Source: Hyparrhenia diplandra
Lineage: Eukaryota; Streptophyta; Magnoliopsida; Poales; Poaceae
DNA: 64,000 nt
Direction of reading: 5' to 3'
Assembly (NCBI GenBank): GCA_015847255.1
Contig: JADLZK010007821.1
Span: 434,001-498,000, forward strand
Position numbers and translations under genes: made by a program. Each line of letters opens with the position of its first letter. Position 1 is the stretch's first letter. Shown in pieces: positions 31,713 to 43,105 of the stretch. The notes below the pieces were generated by a model. It made no database searches. It was not told the DNA's origin and worked only from the letters and a program-made list of their open reading frames with translations.

Positions 31713-32247
31713 ATGAGATTTCATACAAAACACAACTGCATTGTTATCACACCACAAGATTTTCTTACATTTGCAATTAGATCTCTTTTAAGCAAATTTT
31801 TGAAGCAACTAACTAGGGTTCCAATTTATGGTCTTGTGGATTTAAGTGCATCTGGTATCTTCATCTTATTAACATTTATGATTGGCTCTATGAGGAGAGC
31901 TTTTGATAATCTAGTCTCTATTCAATTAATTAATTGGATAGTTGTTCTTCAATCAATTTTGGCTGGTTTGGAACATATTCCAAAAACAACTATGAAAAAA
32001 GTAGACCACACAATATTGAAGAATATTTATCACCTTTCTGAATCAGTCAATCCCAAAGTAGCAGGAATGTTTTTTTAGATTTGCTTGAGAATGAATACAA
32101 TGTGAACATTAATGTTGTGATAGACCCTTTTTTAGGCATTGAAAAATATTTGATTTCTAGAATACCAGAAATGGTTGTCAAAATGAAAAAAATCCAAGAA
32201 ACACAATTAGTTGATGTATGTTATTATTCTTATGTCCAAGTATTATG
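31713..32247 (+). pseudogene. SPO11/topoisomerase VI-A-like fragment, frameshifted
   Basis: The frame 31,713-32,076 encodes ITPQDFLTFAIRSLLSKFLK, then PIYGLVDLSASGIFILLTF and IGSMRRAFDNL. The GLVD-G-ILLTF-GS pattern is that of the Toprim fold of SPO11/TOP6A proteins, where the D binds metal and the GS lies on the following strand. The frame ends at a T7 run (32,070-32,076); one base over, it continues for some 55 codons with FLDLLENEYNVNINVV and FLGIEKYLISRIPEM, resembling the C-terminal part of the same family. The usual asparagine-proline after the D is replaced, and the catalytic tyrosine domain is not in the window. Assignment is by pattern only; a hypothetical protein is the alternative. 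Confidence 0.4.
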
Positions 32248-33178
32248 AACACATGACACCTTTGTTTATTGTTATTTCCAATTATGAATAGATATTCTTT
32301 TCTTTATTGTTATGTTAGCACCAATACAAAAAAATCATGTGCAAAAAATGCTTGCCCTCAATGGTTTAATAACAACTTGAACTTACTTACACTTACTATA
32401 TATTTCACCTATACGCTATTTTAGTTAGGCACAATTTATTTTGTTTGCATTTCTTGTGATGGTTGAGTGTGTTCATATTAGCTAGTTGTAGCTATTATCT
32501 GCTAGTTGTGTAATAAGTTGTAGTTGCTAGCTATCAATATTTTAGTTGATTGCTTACATATATTCAACAAAGCTCCGACCTATTTTTATATATCAATATT
32601 TGGGCAGTTCTGGTGTATTCTTTTTGAAAGTTGTAGAAAATCACAAATTCTCAGATTGTTGAGACATTGAGAAGGGAAAAGAACAAATTTTAGATTGTTG
32701 AGGCATTGAGAAGGGATGAGACATACACAATGGATCTAAAAATGAGTTCCTTTTTTTTTTGCCAATTGTACCATACAAATCAAACATGGAAAGGCATTTC
32801 TTGCCAATTGTATCATACACATTTTTGAATGGCATAATAAATAGACTAAGAGTAAATGTTTCCCTTTTTGTGTTTATAGGTAAACTCCAGCTATAATCCC
32901 CCTTATGTCACACTTTAATTTTTCACTACATTAAATATCACCAAAAAGGAGGGCTACTAGGTGGGATAATTTATTAGCTACAGCTAATTTGGGTCCAAAA
33001 AAAGAGGGCTAATAGGTGGCGAATTCAGTATAGTTAGTTTGTCTAATTTTTAGCCTCAACTAGTAATTAGTCACGACCCTTAGTTTTATAATGTATGCCT
33101 ATTGTTAGAGTAATAGAAATAGTACCACATTGTCTACCTATGTGGGGTGTTAGTCTAATGTAATCTATATAATCAACC
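32248..33178. other. AT-rich intergenic region with MITE-like segments
   Basis: Contains TAGCTAGTTGTAGCTA-type words (32,480-32,540) and a segment near 32,880-33,060 with AGGAGGGCTA(C/A)TAGGTGG twice, like Harbinger/Tourist-type MITEs. Paired ends are not resolved. No gene. Confidence 0.35.
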
Positions 33179-34008
33179 CATGAAGCCCAATGCAATACAT
33201 CCAATATTCCACCATCGCGCGAACTACTCCAGCATCGTCATCAACTTCTATCTGCTATTGTATCCTTTTGGTTTTCCGATCTGGTCGGGATTGAGTTGCC
33301 CACTACCGTCGACCTCGCGCGAACTACTCCAGCATCGTCATCAACCGTCGACACCATCGCCAAGTACTATGCACATTTTCTCCAAGCAATAGGGTTGCTA
33401 TTGCGTCGCCTCATCGGGGCATACCACCGCCCGATATGTCCACCTCACCATTGCAACTACATCGCCATGTGCATCGATGGTTGTCTTTGTGTCTCGCGTC
33501 ATCGCCGAGCCATGCTCGCCGGCAGCGTCGCCTCCGTCTGCACAAAGTCTTCATGTTGATTGGGTCTTTGCCATCGAGCTGCCACTACCCTTGCCATCGC
33601 TGAGCCTAGCTCGCTGGCCCTCGCATCGTTGCTGAACCTCACTCGATGTTGCATCGCTACTGCACTGCTTCTACTTAGCACAACCACGTCGTCTTTGCCC
33701 TCGTGGTTGGGGCCCTCTCTTGTATGCCCAATATTGGCAACACCGGACGCGTGCTTTCGTCCCCAACGGGTTCTTTGGATCCGGCAAATCCAACCCCACC
33801 TCGGCGCTGCGGCTTGACTACATCGACTTTTGCATCGACCCTCCTGTTCCCACCCCGTCTGCCTCTATCGCATATGTTTCATACATAGGTTGCAACAATA
33901 TGCTCCAAATGTTTCATGAGTCTTATATTACAGCAAGTGTTTTCTTGTTACAAGTTGCAATTGTTTTAGATGCAAGTAAAACACTTGCTGCAACATCACA
34001 CTGGTAAC
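33179..34008. other. Intergenic with low-complexity open frames
   Basis: Moderately GC-rich with several overlapping short frames on both strands, none with a recognisable domain. TGTTTCAT words at 33,870-33,920 are the complement of the GAAACA cluster at 26.8-27.1 kb. Confidence 0.3.
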
Positions 34009-34440
34009 GATGCAGGAGAGGGCTCTCATTGCGAGATGGGAGGGGAAAAAGATTAGCCACCGCCATGCTAGTGGCCACCGATCGACATTCGAAAGCATGC
34101 TCTGGCGATGGCGAGGTGAAGGAGGAGGGCGCCCCTGGTGACAAATGGCGGAGGTTCCGCCGAGAGGTGACCCAGGGAAGCAGAGCTAGTAGTTGTTTCA
34201 GTGGAATTGAAATTGGAATTGGACTTAGACTGATATAAGTTAAATGGATTAATTCACACACACACTTACTCCGTTGGTTCGAAATGAGTATTGACTCTAA
34301 TTTATTTAATTTTGACCATATCTATAGAAAAATACATACATTAACATGGCAATATATATTTTTATACGATAGACATGATCAAAGTAAGTGAAATTTAGAT
34401 TAATTAGGACAAAGTGGAACGAAGACAACTACAAAAGAGG
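34009..34440. other. 3' flank of the P450 gene with duplicated words
   Basis: Holds the inverse of 28,919-28,949 (34,009-34,037) and the direct MITE-like repeat of 29,283-29,345 (34,257-34,320). No gene. Confidence 0.45.
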
Positions 34441-34452
34441 CAGCTCCGTCTA

Positions 34453-36045
34453 TCATATCTCCCGCCTCTTGTAGCTGACCATCAGCTTCCCCTGAGGCCC
34501 CGGCATGACGACGCTCCAGTCCGTCCGGGGAACGGGGACACCATCTCCAGCTCGAAGTTCCTCAGCAGATGGCTCCATATTAACTTAATCTGCATGTAAG
34601 CAAATGCTTCGCCGACGCCGATGCACATGTGCCTTCCGGCGCCGAAGGACACGTACTCTAACGCGCCGCCGCCGCCGGCAACGGCATCGGCATTGTCCTC
34701 CTCCAGGGCTTTGGCCGGTCTCCACCGGTCCGGGTGGAACTCATCTGGTTCATCGTAGATGTGCGGCAGCCTGTTATGGACCACCAGCGGGCTCGCCACC
34801 GCGTGGCCCTTGGGCACCTCGTACTCGCGGCCGTCCGTGGCGCGCACGGTGAAGCTCCGGCGCACGCTGCGGAGCAGCATCAGCCCCGAAGGGTGGAGGC
34901 GTAGGGTCTCCTTGACGCAGCGGTGCAGCGTGTCCATCTCCTGCAGGACGTCGTAGTCGACGCGGCGGTGCCCATGCCGCGCCACGAGCTGCCGCTGCTC
35001 CTCCACGGCGGCGCGCAGGTGGACGGCGTTGGTGTGACAGAGGAGGCGCGCCCCGGTAAAGGTGGCCGTGCCGGAGCTGTTGTGCTGCCCCGCGAAGAGG
35101 GCGGCGACGAGCAGCCCGACGACCTCTGCCTCCGTCGTCCCACGGCCGTTCTTGTAGCGAGTCGATCAGGCACTGCAGCATGTCCTTGTTGTCGTCGTCG
35201 TTGGTGGTGTTGCGGGATCGGGACCTGACGATCTCGGTGAACATCTCGCCTAGCCTGGCGCGCGCGGCGTCGCGCCGGCGGTGGGCGGGGATCGGCAGGT
35301 GAGGAAAAGGATGCTGACCAGGCGCATGCCGTCGTTGAGGTGGCGCAGCAGTGGCCCGACCTCGCTGAGCATCTTGTCCGGGAGGGCAGCACCGAACAGA
35401 CACCGGCTCGTGATGAGCGTCACGAGGTGCTCTAGCTCCTGCCTTAGATCCACGGTGCCGGATTGTCCCCATCTCGCAAAATGACCCTGCACAATACATA
35501 TATGTAAATATATATTTTCAAAAAAAAAAAAGGTCATCGATAGATAATAGATATGCATGCTTATATATATTATAGATACACATACCTCAACTTCAGCAAG
35601 CATGAGGCTGACATAGCTCCTGAGCTTCACCGGCTTCATGGCGTCGCCGAAGAAACGGAACTGCTCACACCGGGTGGCGTAATTGACATCGAAGGCGATG
35701 CCAGGGCCGAAGATGGGGACGGTGAACTTGGAGACCTCTTCCTGGCCGATCTCCGGGTCCATACCATGGTAGAAATGGCTGCACACCTCTGGCCCGACCA
35801 AGAAGGTGACCTTGAGGCCAGGGAAGCGCACAGTGAAGACGCTTCCCAGCCTCGCGTAGCGGTCGCGGATCAGCGCCAATGGCCCCTTGGCGAGGAGCGC
35901 TGGCAGGTCGCCGAGGGAGAGGGATGCCCGGAGACGCCGGTGGAGGTGGGCGTTTCGTGGTGGTTGATTGCTGTCGTCGTGTGATGATCTTGGTGGTCGC
36001 TACTATGGCGATGAAAATGACAGCAATGGACAGCCATACATCCAT
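34453..36045 (-). pseudogene. CYP51H-like cytochrome P450, two exons, several frame breaks
   Basis: Exon 1 is 36,045-35,586 and exon 2 is 35,486-34,453, joined by a GT-AG intron. The family is the monocot-restricted CYP51H branch of sterol-demethylase-like P450s, membrane-anchored enzymes of sterol or triterpene metabolism. Visible are an N-terminal anchor (LSIAVIFIAIVATTKII), the CYP51-type stretch FTVPIFGPGIAFDVNY, an I-helix GQHNSSGTATFTGARLL, KETLRLHPSG (ExxR), FHPDRWRP and the haem loop FGAGRHMCIG with its cysteine. Breaks occur after the proline hinge (about 35,900-35,940), near 35,290-35,310, near 35,150 just before the I-helix, and near 34,520 before the last 25 residues. Length and motifs are otherwise complete, ending KRREI-stop at 34,453. 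It is either a pseudogene or a good gene in a faulty sequence. Confidence 0.8.
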
Positions 36046-36235
36046 AACGGGATTGCCCTGCAACTGCAAGCACAAGTGGCAAATGTTATTTATTTGTTGA
36101 CGCTATTTTTATTTGTACGTGTTATACATTCTCCTATCACAATAAAATACAAGCGTAACGGTTATACTACTTGTCAGATTTTCGAACTATAAAAAACAAC
36201 CGCATAAAACAGTCATCTGACAAGCATATAACAGT

Positions 36236-36620
36236 CACTACCGGAATTCATCAATATCCCGTGAGTATAGGCTTTCCCGTCAGCTAAGAGGAAACAAACA
36301 CGGGATAGCATACTCTTTCCCGTGAGAAACGTGGAAAAGTCACGGGAAAGAATATACACACGGGAAAATAGCTATCCCGTGAGCTGTAGATCACGGGAAA
36401 GACCCCCGTCCTATCCCGTGAGGCCGGGGCTCACGGGAAAGGTAACCGCCGTGAGCCCCCGCCCCGCTCCGTCACCTCCGTGCCGCTTTCCCGTGCAAAC
36501 TCCGTCTGACTCACGGGAAAGAGTTTCCCGTGAGCAGGCTTTCCCGTGGGCTGAACAGTGGGCCTCTGGCAAAGGGGACCCTTTCCCGTGAGTACCATAT
36601 ATACCGCTCACGGGAAAAAG
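36236..36620. repeat. Left subterminal repeats of the large CACTA element
   Basis: TTTCCCGTGAG and its complement occur more than ten times in both orientations. These are the probable transposase-binding sites, and the same words are found at the right end (59,960-60,380). Confidence 0.85.
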
Positions 36621-37439
36621 CTGAGAATTTTTTTTGGATTTTTGATCTCCAAACTTTTTCTACACTTGTTGCATATCATATGGCACTCAATATTAAAGTT
36701 TGGTGGATTATTGACTTTATTTGACATATTTAGGTAATTAATTTCTTTTATGGGAATTTATGAAATGAGGCCAAATTTGAACTACAAGTGCTTCAATTTT
36801 TGAAAAAATTAGTAGAAAATTTATATTCCTCATACTCAACACAATGTAAGACCTTGCATTTAAAAAAAATAACGAAATGTGGAACATCTTAATACGAAAT
36901 CATGAGCGTTAATCCCCTGTTCGAGTGGTTTAAAAATTCTAGAAAATAAACCGATTTGCAAAAAATCATGAAAATTGATAATATGTCATGATATCTTATG
37001 CGAGGCTATGATAAAAACTTGGAATGTTTTAAGACAAGTTGGCACGCGTCACGATGTTCACGAGGCTCCAACATCTACGTGAGAAGCTTCATGTTTGTTG
37101 ACAAAGTGATCTAGTGTGATTTCATGTCAATGTGACGATCAAGTTGTGGTTTGGCTACGAAACTTTTTCTATATGTAATAGACCTCAAATATTGTGTCAT
37201 GTCTATTTTTCGAGAATTTTTGGATTATTTTTGTAATTATTATAATTTTTTTGTTGCGAGTTAAGTAAATGCAAATAGAGATAGAACCACATGAAATAAT
37301 GGTCAATTTTTTGCACAAGGATGAAATTAGGATTGGTGAGTGTATGTGGAAAGGTATTTATGAAGTTATCATGATCAAAGTTTCAAAATATATATGCTAG
37401 AAAAAGAAAGAGATAGAAATAAAATTTATTTCGGAAAAC
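36621..37439. other. AT-rich CACTA interior, no genes
   Basis: Non-coding stretch between two blocks of subterminal words. No domain-bearing frame. Confidence 0.5.
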
Positions 37440-37670
37440 GCCTTTCCCGTGAGTTGTACACGAAGGGAAATCTAGGATCTTTCCCGTGATCCCACGTTAA
37501 TACGGCTCACGGGAAATCGTTGGCGGGACCCACCTCGGTCGGTGGCGTGGCGGGATTAGGGGTCACCTTTTTTTTTTTTTCCTCTTTCCGTGATGGATGC
37601 GGGGGATCACGGGAAAGGAGGAGTCTTTCCGTGATCCCGCCGGATCCATCACGGGAAAGGGTTTTTTAAA
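37440..37670. repeat. Second cluster of CACTA subterminal words
   Basis: Further CCTTTCCCGTGA / TCACGGGAAAG repeats about 1.2 kb in from the left end. Confidence 0.75.
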
Positions 37671-37709
37671 AAAAAATTAAGTCAACCCGACCCACTCCCA
37701 CCTCACACT

Positions 37710-38110
37710 CTAACACACACACACCCACTCCTTTCGCCCGCACACGCCGCCGCCCGGAGCAGCGCCGCCGTCCCGCCCCGGCCTCCCCCGCCCGCCGGCG
37801 ACCCGCCGCCCGCCGTCGCGCCGCCCGGCAGCGCCGCCCGCCCCGCCCGGGCCCGGTCGCGCCGCCCCCGCCAGCGCCCCGGCCCGGCCCCCACCCGGCC
37901 GCCCGCCCGCCGTCACGGCGGCGCGACGCCGGCCGGCCGCCGGCCACCGCCGAGCCGGCCTGGCCACTGCGCCGCCGCCCGGCCCGCCCTCCCTTGGCCG
38001 TGCCGGCCCGCCTCCCCTCCTCCTCCGCGGCGGGCCGGCCCCCGGCCCTCCTCTGCGCCCCACCGCGCGGGCTGGGGTGCGGAACGCCTGCCCCGGAAGG
38101 AGTGGGGGGT
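37710..38110. other. Extremely GC-rich block
   Basis: Consists of GCC/CGG-rich sequence with long open frames on the minus strand lacking any domain. Likely the promoter-proximal CpG-rich region upstream of the transposase gene. Confidence 0.5.
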
Positions 38111-38296
38111 GGGGAGGAGTGAGGAGGAGGATTAAGGAGGGAGAGAAGGGAGAAGAGAGGAGAGGAGGAGGGGAGGAGGGAGGAAGGAGGGAGGAGGAAG
38201 GAAGAAGAAGAAGGAAAAGGGAGAGAGGAGGAGGAGGGAGGAGGAAGAAGGGAAGAGGAGGAGGAAGGAGGGAAGAGGAGGAGGAGGAGGAGCACG
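38111..38296 (+). repeat. Polypurine tract of about 185 bp
   Basis: The plus strand is almost only A and G (GGAGGAGG, GAAGAAGAAGG and similar) from about 38,111 to 38,296. This is strong strand asymmetry in front of the transposase coding region. Confidence 0.85.
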
Positions 38297-38431
38297 ACCG
38301 CCCCACCGTTGTCCGTCTAGACCCGCCGGCCCTCGTTGCTCGTCGTCGGATCCGTCTCTGGCGCCCCTTGTCTTCGACCTCGCGGGTTGTCGGCCATCAA
38401 GCCATGCATGTGACTTGTTTGTGTCAATATA

Positions 38432-38520
38432 TATGTGGTTGTCGGCCATCGTGCCGTGTGGTTTGTTTGCGGGTATTGGAAACCTCCCGTGCGGGGAGGT
38501 TCTCATCAAAATTTTCAGCC
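38432..38520 (+). repeat. Direct repeat matched at 54,950-55,030
   Basis: Blocks TGTGGTTGTCGGCCATCG, TTGCGGGT and GTGCG(GG)GGAGGT occur here and near 54,950-55,030 in the same order. Both lie inside the large CACTA element at opposite sides of its genes. Confidence 0.55.
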
Positions 38521-39089
38521 CGATCACGTGTGCTTCTTTTTATCTGAGAGAGGAGCCCTATGGAGCGGAGTTGAGTCGCTTGCCGAGCCGGCCGGAGTCC
38601 CTTTGGCGGCCCCGATCTTCTTCCTCGTCGGGTAGCGACTCCACCGCGACCCTAGGTATATCCCTTCCTTCCGTGCCATGGTCGTAGCTAGATCGCGCGA
38701 TTTCGGTTAGGCGTCTCCGTTCGAAAGAGATACGGTTGGAAGTATGCGGATCCCCGCATACCTATAACCGTATACATTTGAATTGTCCATGTTTTTGGAC
38801 AGCCCAGGGATGCGTAGATGAGGTTCGTTCCATGCTCCACTCTGTCGATTCGAGTTTCGATAGCATCTCCTCGTTGTTCTTTGAATACACGGCTCCCCTC
38901 TCGGGGGAGGGCGTGTATTCGGAGAACAGCCGGGAGGTGGCGAAAATTCTGTCTCGGATAGGAGTGGAGCATGGAACTGACTCATCTACGCATCCCGGTG
39001 GGATTAGGACCTATCTTCACCTACTAGATGGTAGGATCGTTGTGTAGATGCTTTGCATTCTTATATTCATTTGAAATGATAGAGAATGG

Positions 39090-42000
39090 ATGACCCGTGC
39101 GTGGATATACGATGGCTGGAGGAGTTTTGGAGATTATGACCGTGAATGGGTTAGGAAGAGCAAAGTGCTTTCGTGGATTATGCTTTTTCGTAATGCTCGA
39201 GGTGCGAAGTAAGGTTTGGTGTCCCCGCAAGAATTGTGACAATAAAAAAGGCAAAGTAAGGAGGACATGTCTAAACATCTTCCCAAGTATGGATGGACGG
39301 GGGCTATAAGCGGTGGATCTTCCATGGTGAAACCGCGGCGTATGAGAGACGAGGTCGTGAGGCAACGCATCGATGATCTTGCTTCGATGCGGGATAGGAG
39401 ACATGATAGATGACTTTCATGCCGAGGAAACTTTGAGCAAGGACTTGGGGATGAGGGGAGGAGGAGCCGTAAGAAACCGCAAAGGCCTATTATACCATGT
39501 TGCGCGGCACGTAAAACCCCTTCACGACTATTGTGAGGTCTCCAAACTAGATGCCATTTCACGCCTTATGGACTTGAAGGCCCGATGCAATATTAGTCGA
39601 GGCGGCTTCACCGACATGTTGACGATCTTTTGGGGGCTTGCTTCCGCCAGTCACGTGCTGCCAAAGAACATGTATGAGTCGAGAAACTCCTCAAGGTACT
39701 CAAGATGCCATACGGCGCAGATACATGCTTGTGAGAACGGGTGCGTCTTATTTAGGAAAGAGTACAAAGATGATAATGACCGGCCCAAAGTGTAAATCCT
39801 CAAGGTTCATAGAGGTAGACCCCGGTGAAGGCGGTGAGAAGAGGCAACTTAAGGTCCCCGTGAAAAATCCTACGGTACCTTCCCTTCGCACCGAGGTTAC
39901 AATGGATGTACATGACCGAGGAGTCTCGCGAAAACAGATGACATGGCACAAAGATGGGCGTCGCTACAAGCCCGATAAGATGGTACACCCATCCGATGCC
40001 GAAGTATGGACCCATTTCAACAATATTCATCCCGACAAAGCTATGGAGGCTCGTAATGTGCGTGTTGCGCCGGCAACGAGATGGGTTCAATCCTTATGGA
40101 ATGATGGCTGCCCCATACACTTGTTGGCCTGTATTCGTTATCCCGCTGAACCGCCTCGGGCCCTCGCTTTCAACCGAAGAACATTCTTTTGTCTTTGATA
40201 ATTCCGGCCACCCGGGAAATAAAATGGGTGTGTTCTTAGAACCACGTGATTGATGAATTGATCAAAGCTTGGAATGAAGGGTTTTGGACGCACGACCGAA
40301 GTTTTGAAGAGAAATTTCGGGATATACGTGTGGTACCACTACTCCTGCATGATTTCTTGGCGTATGGGATATTACGTGGTCGGGTGTGTGTGCACGGCAA
40401 GTTCCCTTGCCCAAGTATGCAAGACATTTGTGAGGTTCATCCGGTTGAAGAAGGGTGGCAAGTATTCTGCGTTCGACAAGCATCGACAGTTCCTCCCTCC
40501 CCGACCATGCATTCGAGGCTAGACAAGAAGAACTTTACGAAAGGTCTCCAAGTTACGGACCCAAAACGGAGATGATGACATCTGGCGAGGTACGTGCTCA
40601 AGTGGAGACTCTTGTGGTGATGAAAATGGTGTCTTTGTGGGTTATGGCGAGGATCATGCATGGACTCACAAGTCGGGATTAGAGAGGCTCCCCTATTATG
40701 ATGACCTTCTTCTTCCACATAACCTTGATTTAATGCATACCGAAAAGAACATCGCCGAGTATTTTCTTGGAACATTCATGGAAACGGCCAAGTCAAAGGA
40801 TAACGTTAAGGCTAGAATTGATCCGCGCGAGTTGTGTGTGACGGCCGAAGCAAGAAATGAAGCCTCCTAGCAATGGCAAGAGATGGAAAAAAAACCTAAG
40901 GCCGATTACGTGTTGAGCAGGCCCCAAAGGAGGGAAGTACGCAATGGTTTCAGAAATTAATGTTCCACGATGGGTATGCAGCAAATCGAGGAGGGGAGTG
41001 AACTTATCCACTATGCGAATCCTTGGGCTCAAGAGTCATGACTACCACATATGGATGGAGCGGCTTCTTCGGTGATGCTTCGAGGCTATGTCCCGATCAT
41101 GTCCGGCATGTGATGGCGAGTTGAGCAATTTCTTTCGGCGACTTTGTGCTAAAGAGTTATCTCGGACCACACTAGAAGAAATGGAAAAATTGGCTTTTGT
41201 GTTGGTGCGTAAGTTGGAGAAGATATTTCCGCCCGGGCTTCTTCATTCCGATGGTGCATTTGATTTTGCACCTTCCATACGAGGCAAGGGTGGGTGGCCC
41301 CGCGGTTTTCGTTGGTGCTATGCTATTGAGAGAGTTCGAAGCATGTTCGGTCCATTTGTAAAAATAAGTGTAAGATTGAGGCTTCCATCGCGAGAAGCAA
41401 AGGTTCGGCAGGAGGTGTCGACTTCACATCAAAATACTATGGTGACAACCTTCCTAGCTCGCATTATCACCCCCCTCGTTACAATGCTGATCAAAATGAA
41501 TCAACCCTCGGCCTTTTCCAAGGAGAACTAGGACGGGCAAGTGGTTCAAAAATAAAGACCTTGACAAATTCAGAGTGGATCAAGTATAATGAATTATATA
41601 CTTTTCAACCTAGACGAAGTGCTTCGACATACAAGAAGTCACAACTCTAAGCCCAGCCAGACTTGTCTTCTACTACTTAATATTCTACATCCAACCCTTT
41701 TGTCTCTCGTTGGTATAGAAAATTTCAAAGGCAATTTCGGCGTCAACGAACGCCGCTGAAGCACATGAATTGGACACCCCGCTTAGACAGTGGTCCGGGC
41801 GATGGAAAACCCGATTTCATTTGTTGGTTCAAACGCCAGTCTTGTCCAATTCATGTTCAATAACGCGTCTCGTTTGATATGCTAACGAACCTGTCTCATT
41901 TCATATATCCCGCTTGAGCTTGCAGTACGGGGCCGATCCGGGTATGCATCCCGAAGCTCATACAAGTTGCCAACGGCTTTCGGACCAGGGGTTAGGTCAT

Positions 42001-42738
42001 TTACCGGTTATGACGTGAATGGATATCGCTACCACACAACGAGCTATGAGCGTAGAATCGACCAAACCGAAAAACCACAAATACCGGAGTTTTCACTAAA
42101 GGTGATGATGGAACTAGCACTAAAGGTTATTATGGAAGAATTGAAGAAATATACGAACTCCATTTCCCCGGCTCTAAACGGGTTGCTCTGTCATGTTTAA
42201 GTGCCATTGGTTTGATCCGAATTAACAAATTCGGACCTCGAACAACTTGGGATTGTTGGATTCGACAAGATTCCCGGATGGCCGGAGATGATGTCTACAT
42301 TGTGGCTCAACATGCCACACAAGTTTATTATCTCCCATGGTGTTGCCGGGGACGACGAGCGGCTAAAGGGTTGGGATGTTGTGCGAGACGGTATTGCCAC
42401 GCGGTAGACTACCGTCCCCAAACAGGGGACGATTACCATTTTAATGCAAACACATATGAGGGAGAGTTCTTCCAAGAAGAAGGACTACAAGGTAAATTTG
42501 TGATGGAAATACTTAGGGCCCAACGAAATGGAAGTAGACAATGAAAGTGTTGTTCATGATGAGGAGGGAGGGAGGAGGTTCGAGATGCAAAGGACTTACA
42601 GATTACTTGAGAAATTACTTAAGGACAAATGCGGTGTTGACGTGCGTTCCTCCTCCCATGGATCCCGCCAATCTTCATATGTTGGAAGACGTAGACATGG
42701 ATGATAGTGATCATGAGGATTATGATCCAACGGTGTGA
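39090..42738 (+). pseudogene. TNP2-type CACTA transposase gene, frames broken
   Basis: ATG 39,090 opens TRAWIYDGWRSFGDYDREWV, a transposase-associated domain, followed by CPRKNC-type cysteines (about 39,220). The TNP2 core follows: ARCNISRGGFTDMLTIFWGL, LPKNMYESRN and IHACENGCVLFRKEYKDD (39,580-39,790); KQMTWHKDGRRYKPDKMVHP (39,930-39,990); and YDDLLLPHNLDLMHTEKNIA (40,690-40,760). A DUF4218 region has FFRRLCAKELSRTTLEEMEK and LVRKLEKIFPPGL (41,110-41,240), and DUF4216 includes DDVYIVAQHATQVYYLPWCC (42,285-42,345). The acidic tail DVDMDDSDHEDYDP ends at TGA 42,736. Domain order matches intact CACTA transposases, but the pieces lie in different frames, so no complete product is encoded as read. 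Confidence 0.85.
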
Positions 42739-42921
42739 AATCGTGGCGGAGGGATGAGGATTATTTCTAATACATGTAATACTATGCATCTCTTCATAAT
42801 TATGTTCGATTATTGATTTTTCATCTCTTCATAACTATGTTCTATTTAATTTTGCATTTTTACTAATTATGTACATCTAATTGATTTTTCATCTATTCAT
42901 AACTATGCAGGTCATTCAAAA
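42739..42921 (+). other. Gap between the two CACTA genes
   Basis: AT-rich, with three related TTGATTTTTCATCTCTTCAT-like words (about 42,810-42,900). Probably intergenic or an intron. Confidence 0.4.
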
Positions 42922-43105
42922 AGATGCCTCAAGCGAATGTCTTGAAGAAAATCAGCGTAAAATTCAAAAGTGTTGCCTCGCTAGGGCAAGGGCAAGAGCA
43001 AGGGAGGCGTCGAGCCACGGGGTAGGGGCAGAGGCAAGGCGGGGCGGCGTGCAGCCCGACCACACCGTCACCACCACCGAGGAGGAGGAGGCGGAGGAGG
43101 AGGAG

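Noticed and set aside
33179..33890. Several short ORFs of 60-95 codons
   Set aside because: No conserved motif, mutually overlapping, no splice or promoter support.
37666..38306. Long minus-strand open frames of about 200 codons
   Set aside because: They are composed of GC-rich and polypyrimidine DNA giving proline, serine, leucine, glycine and arginine runs, with no domain; an effect of composition inside the CACTA element.
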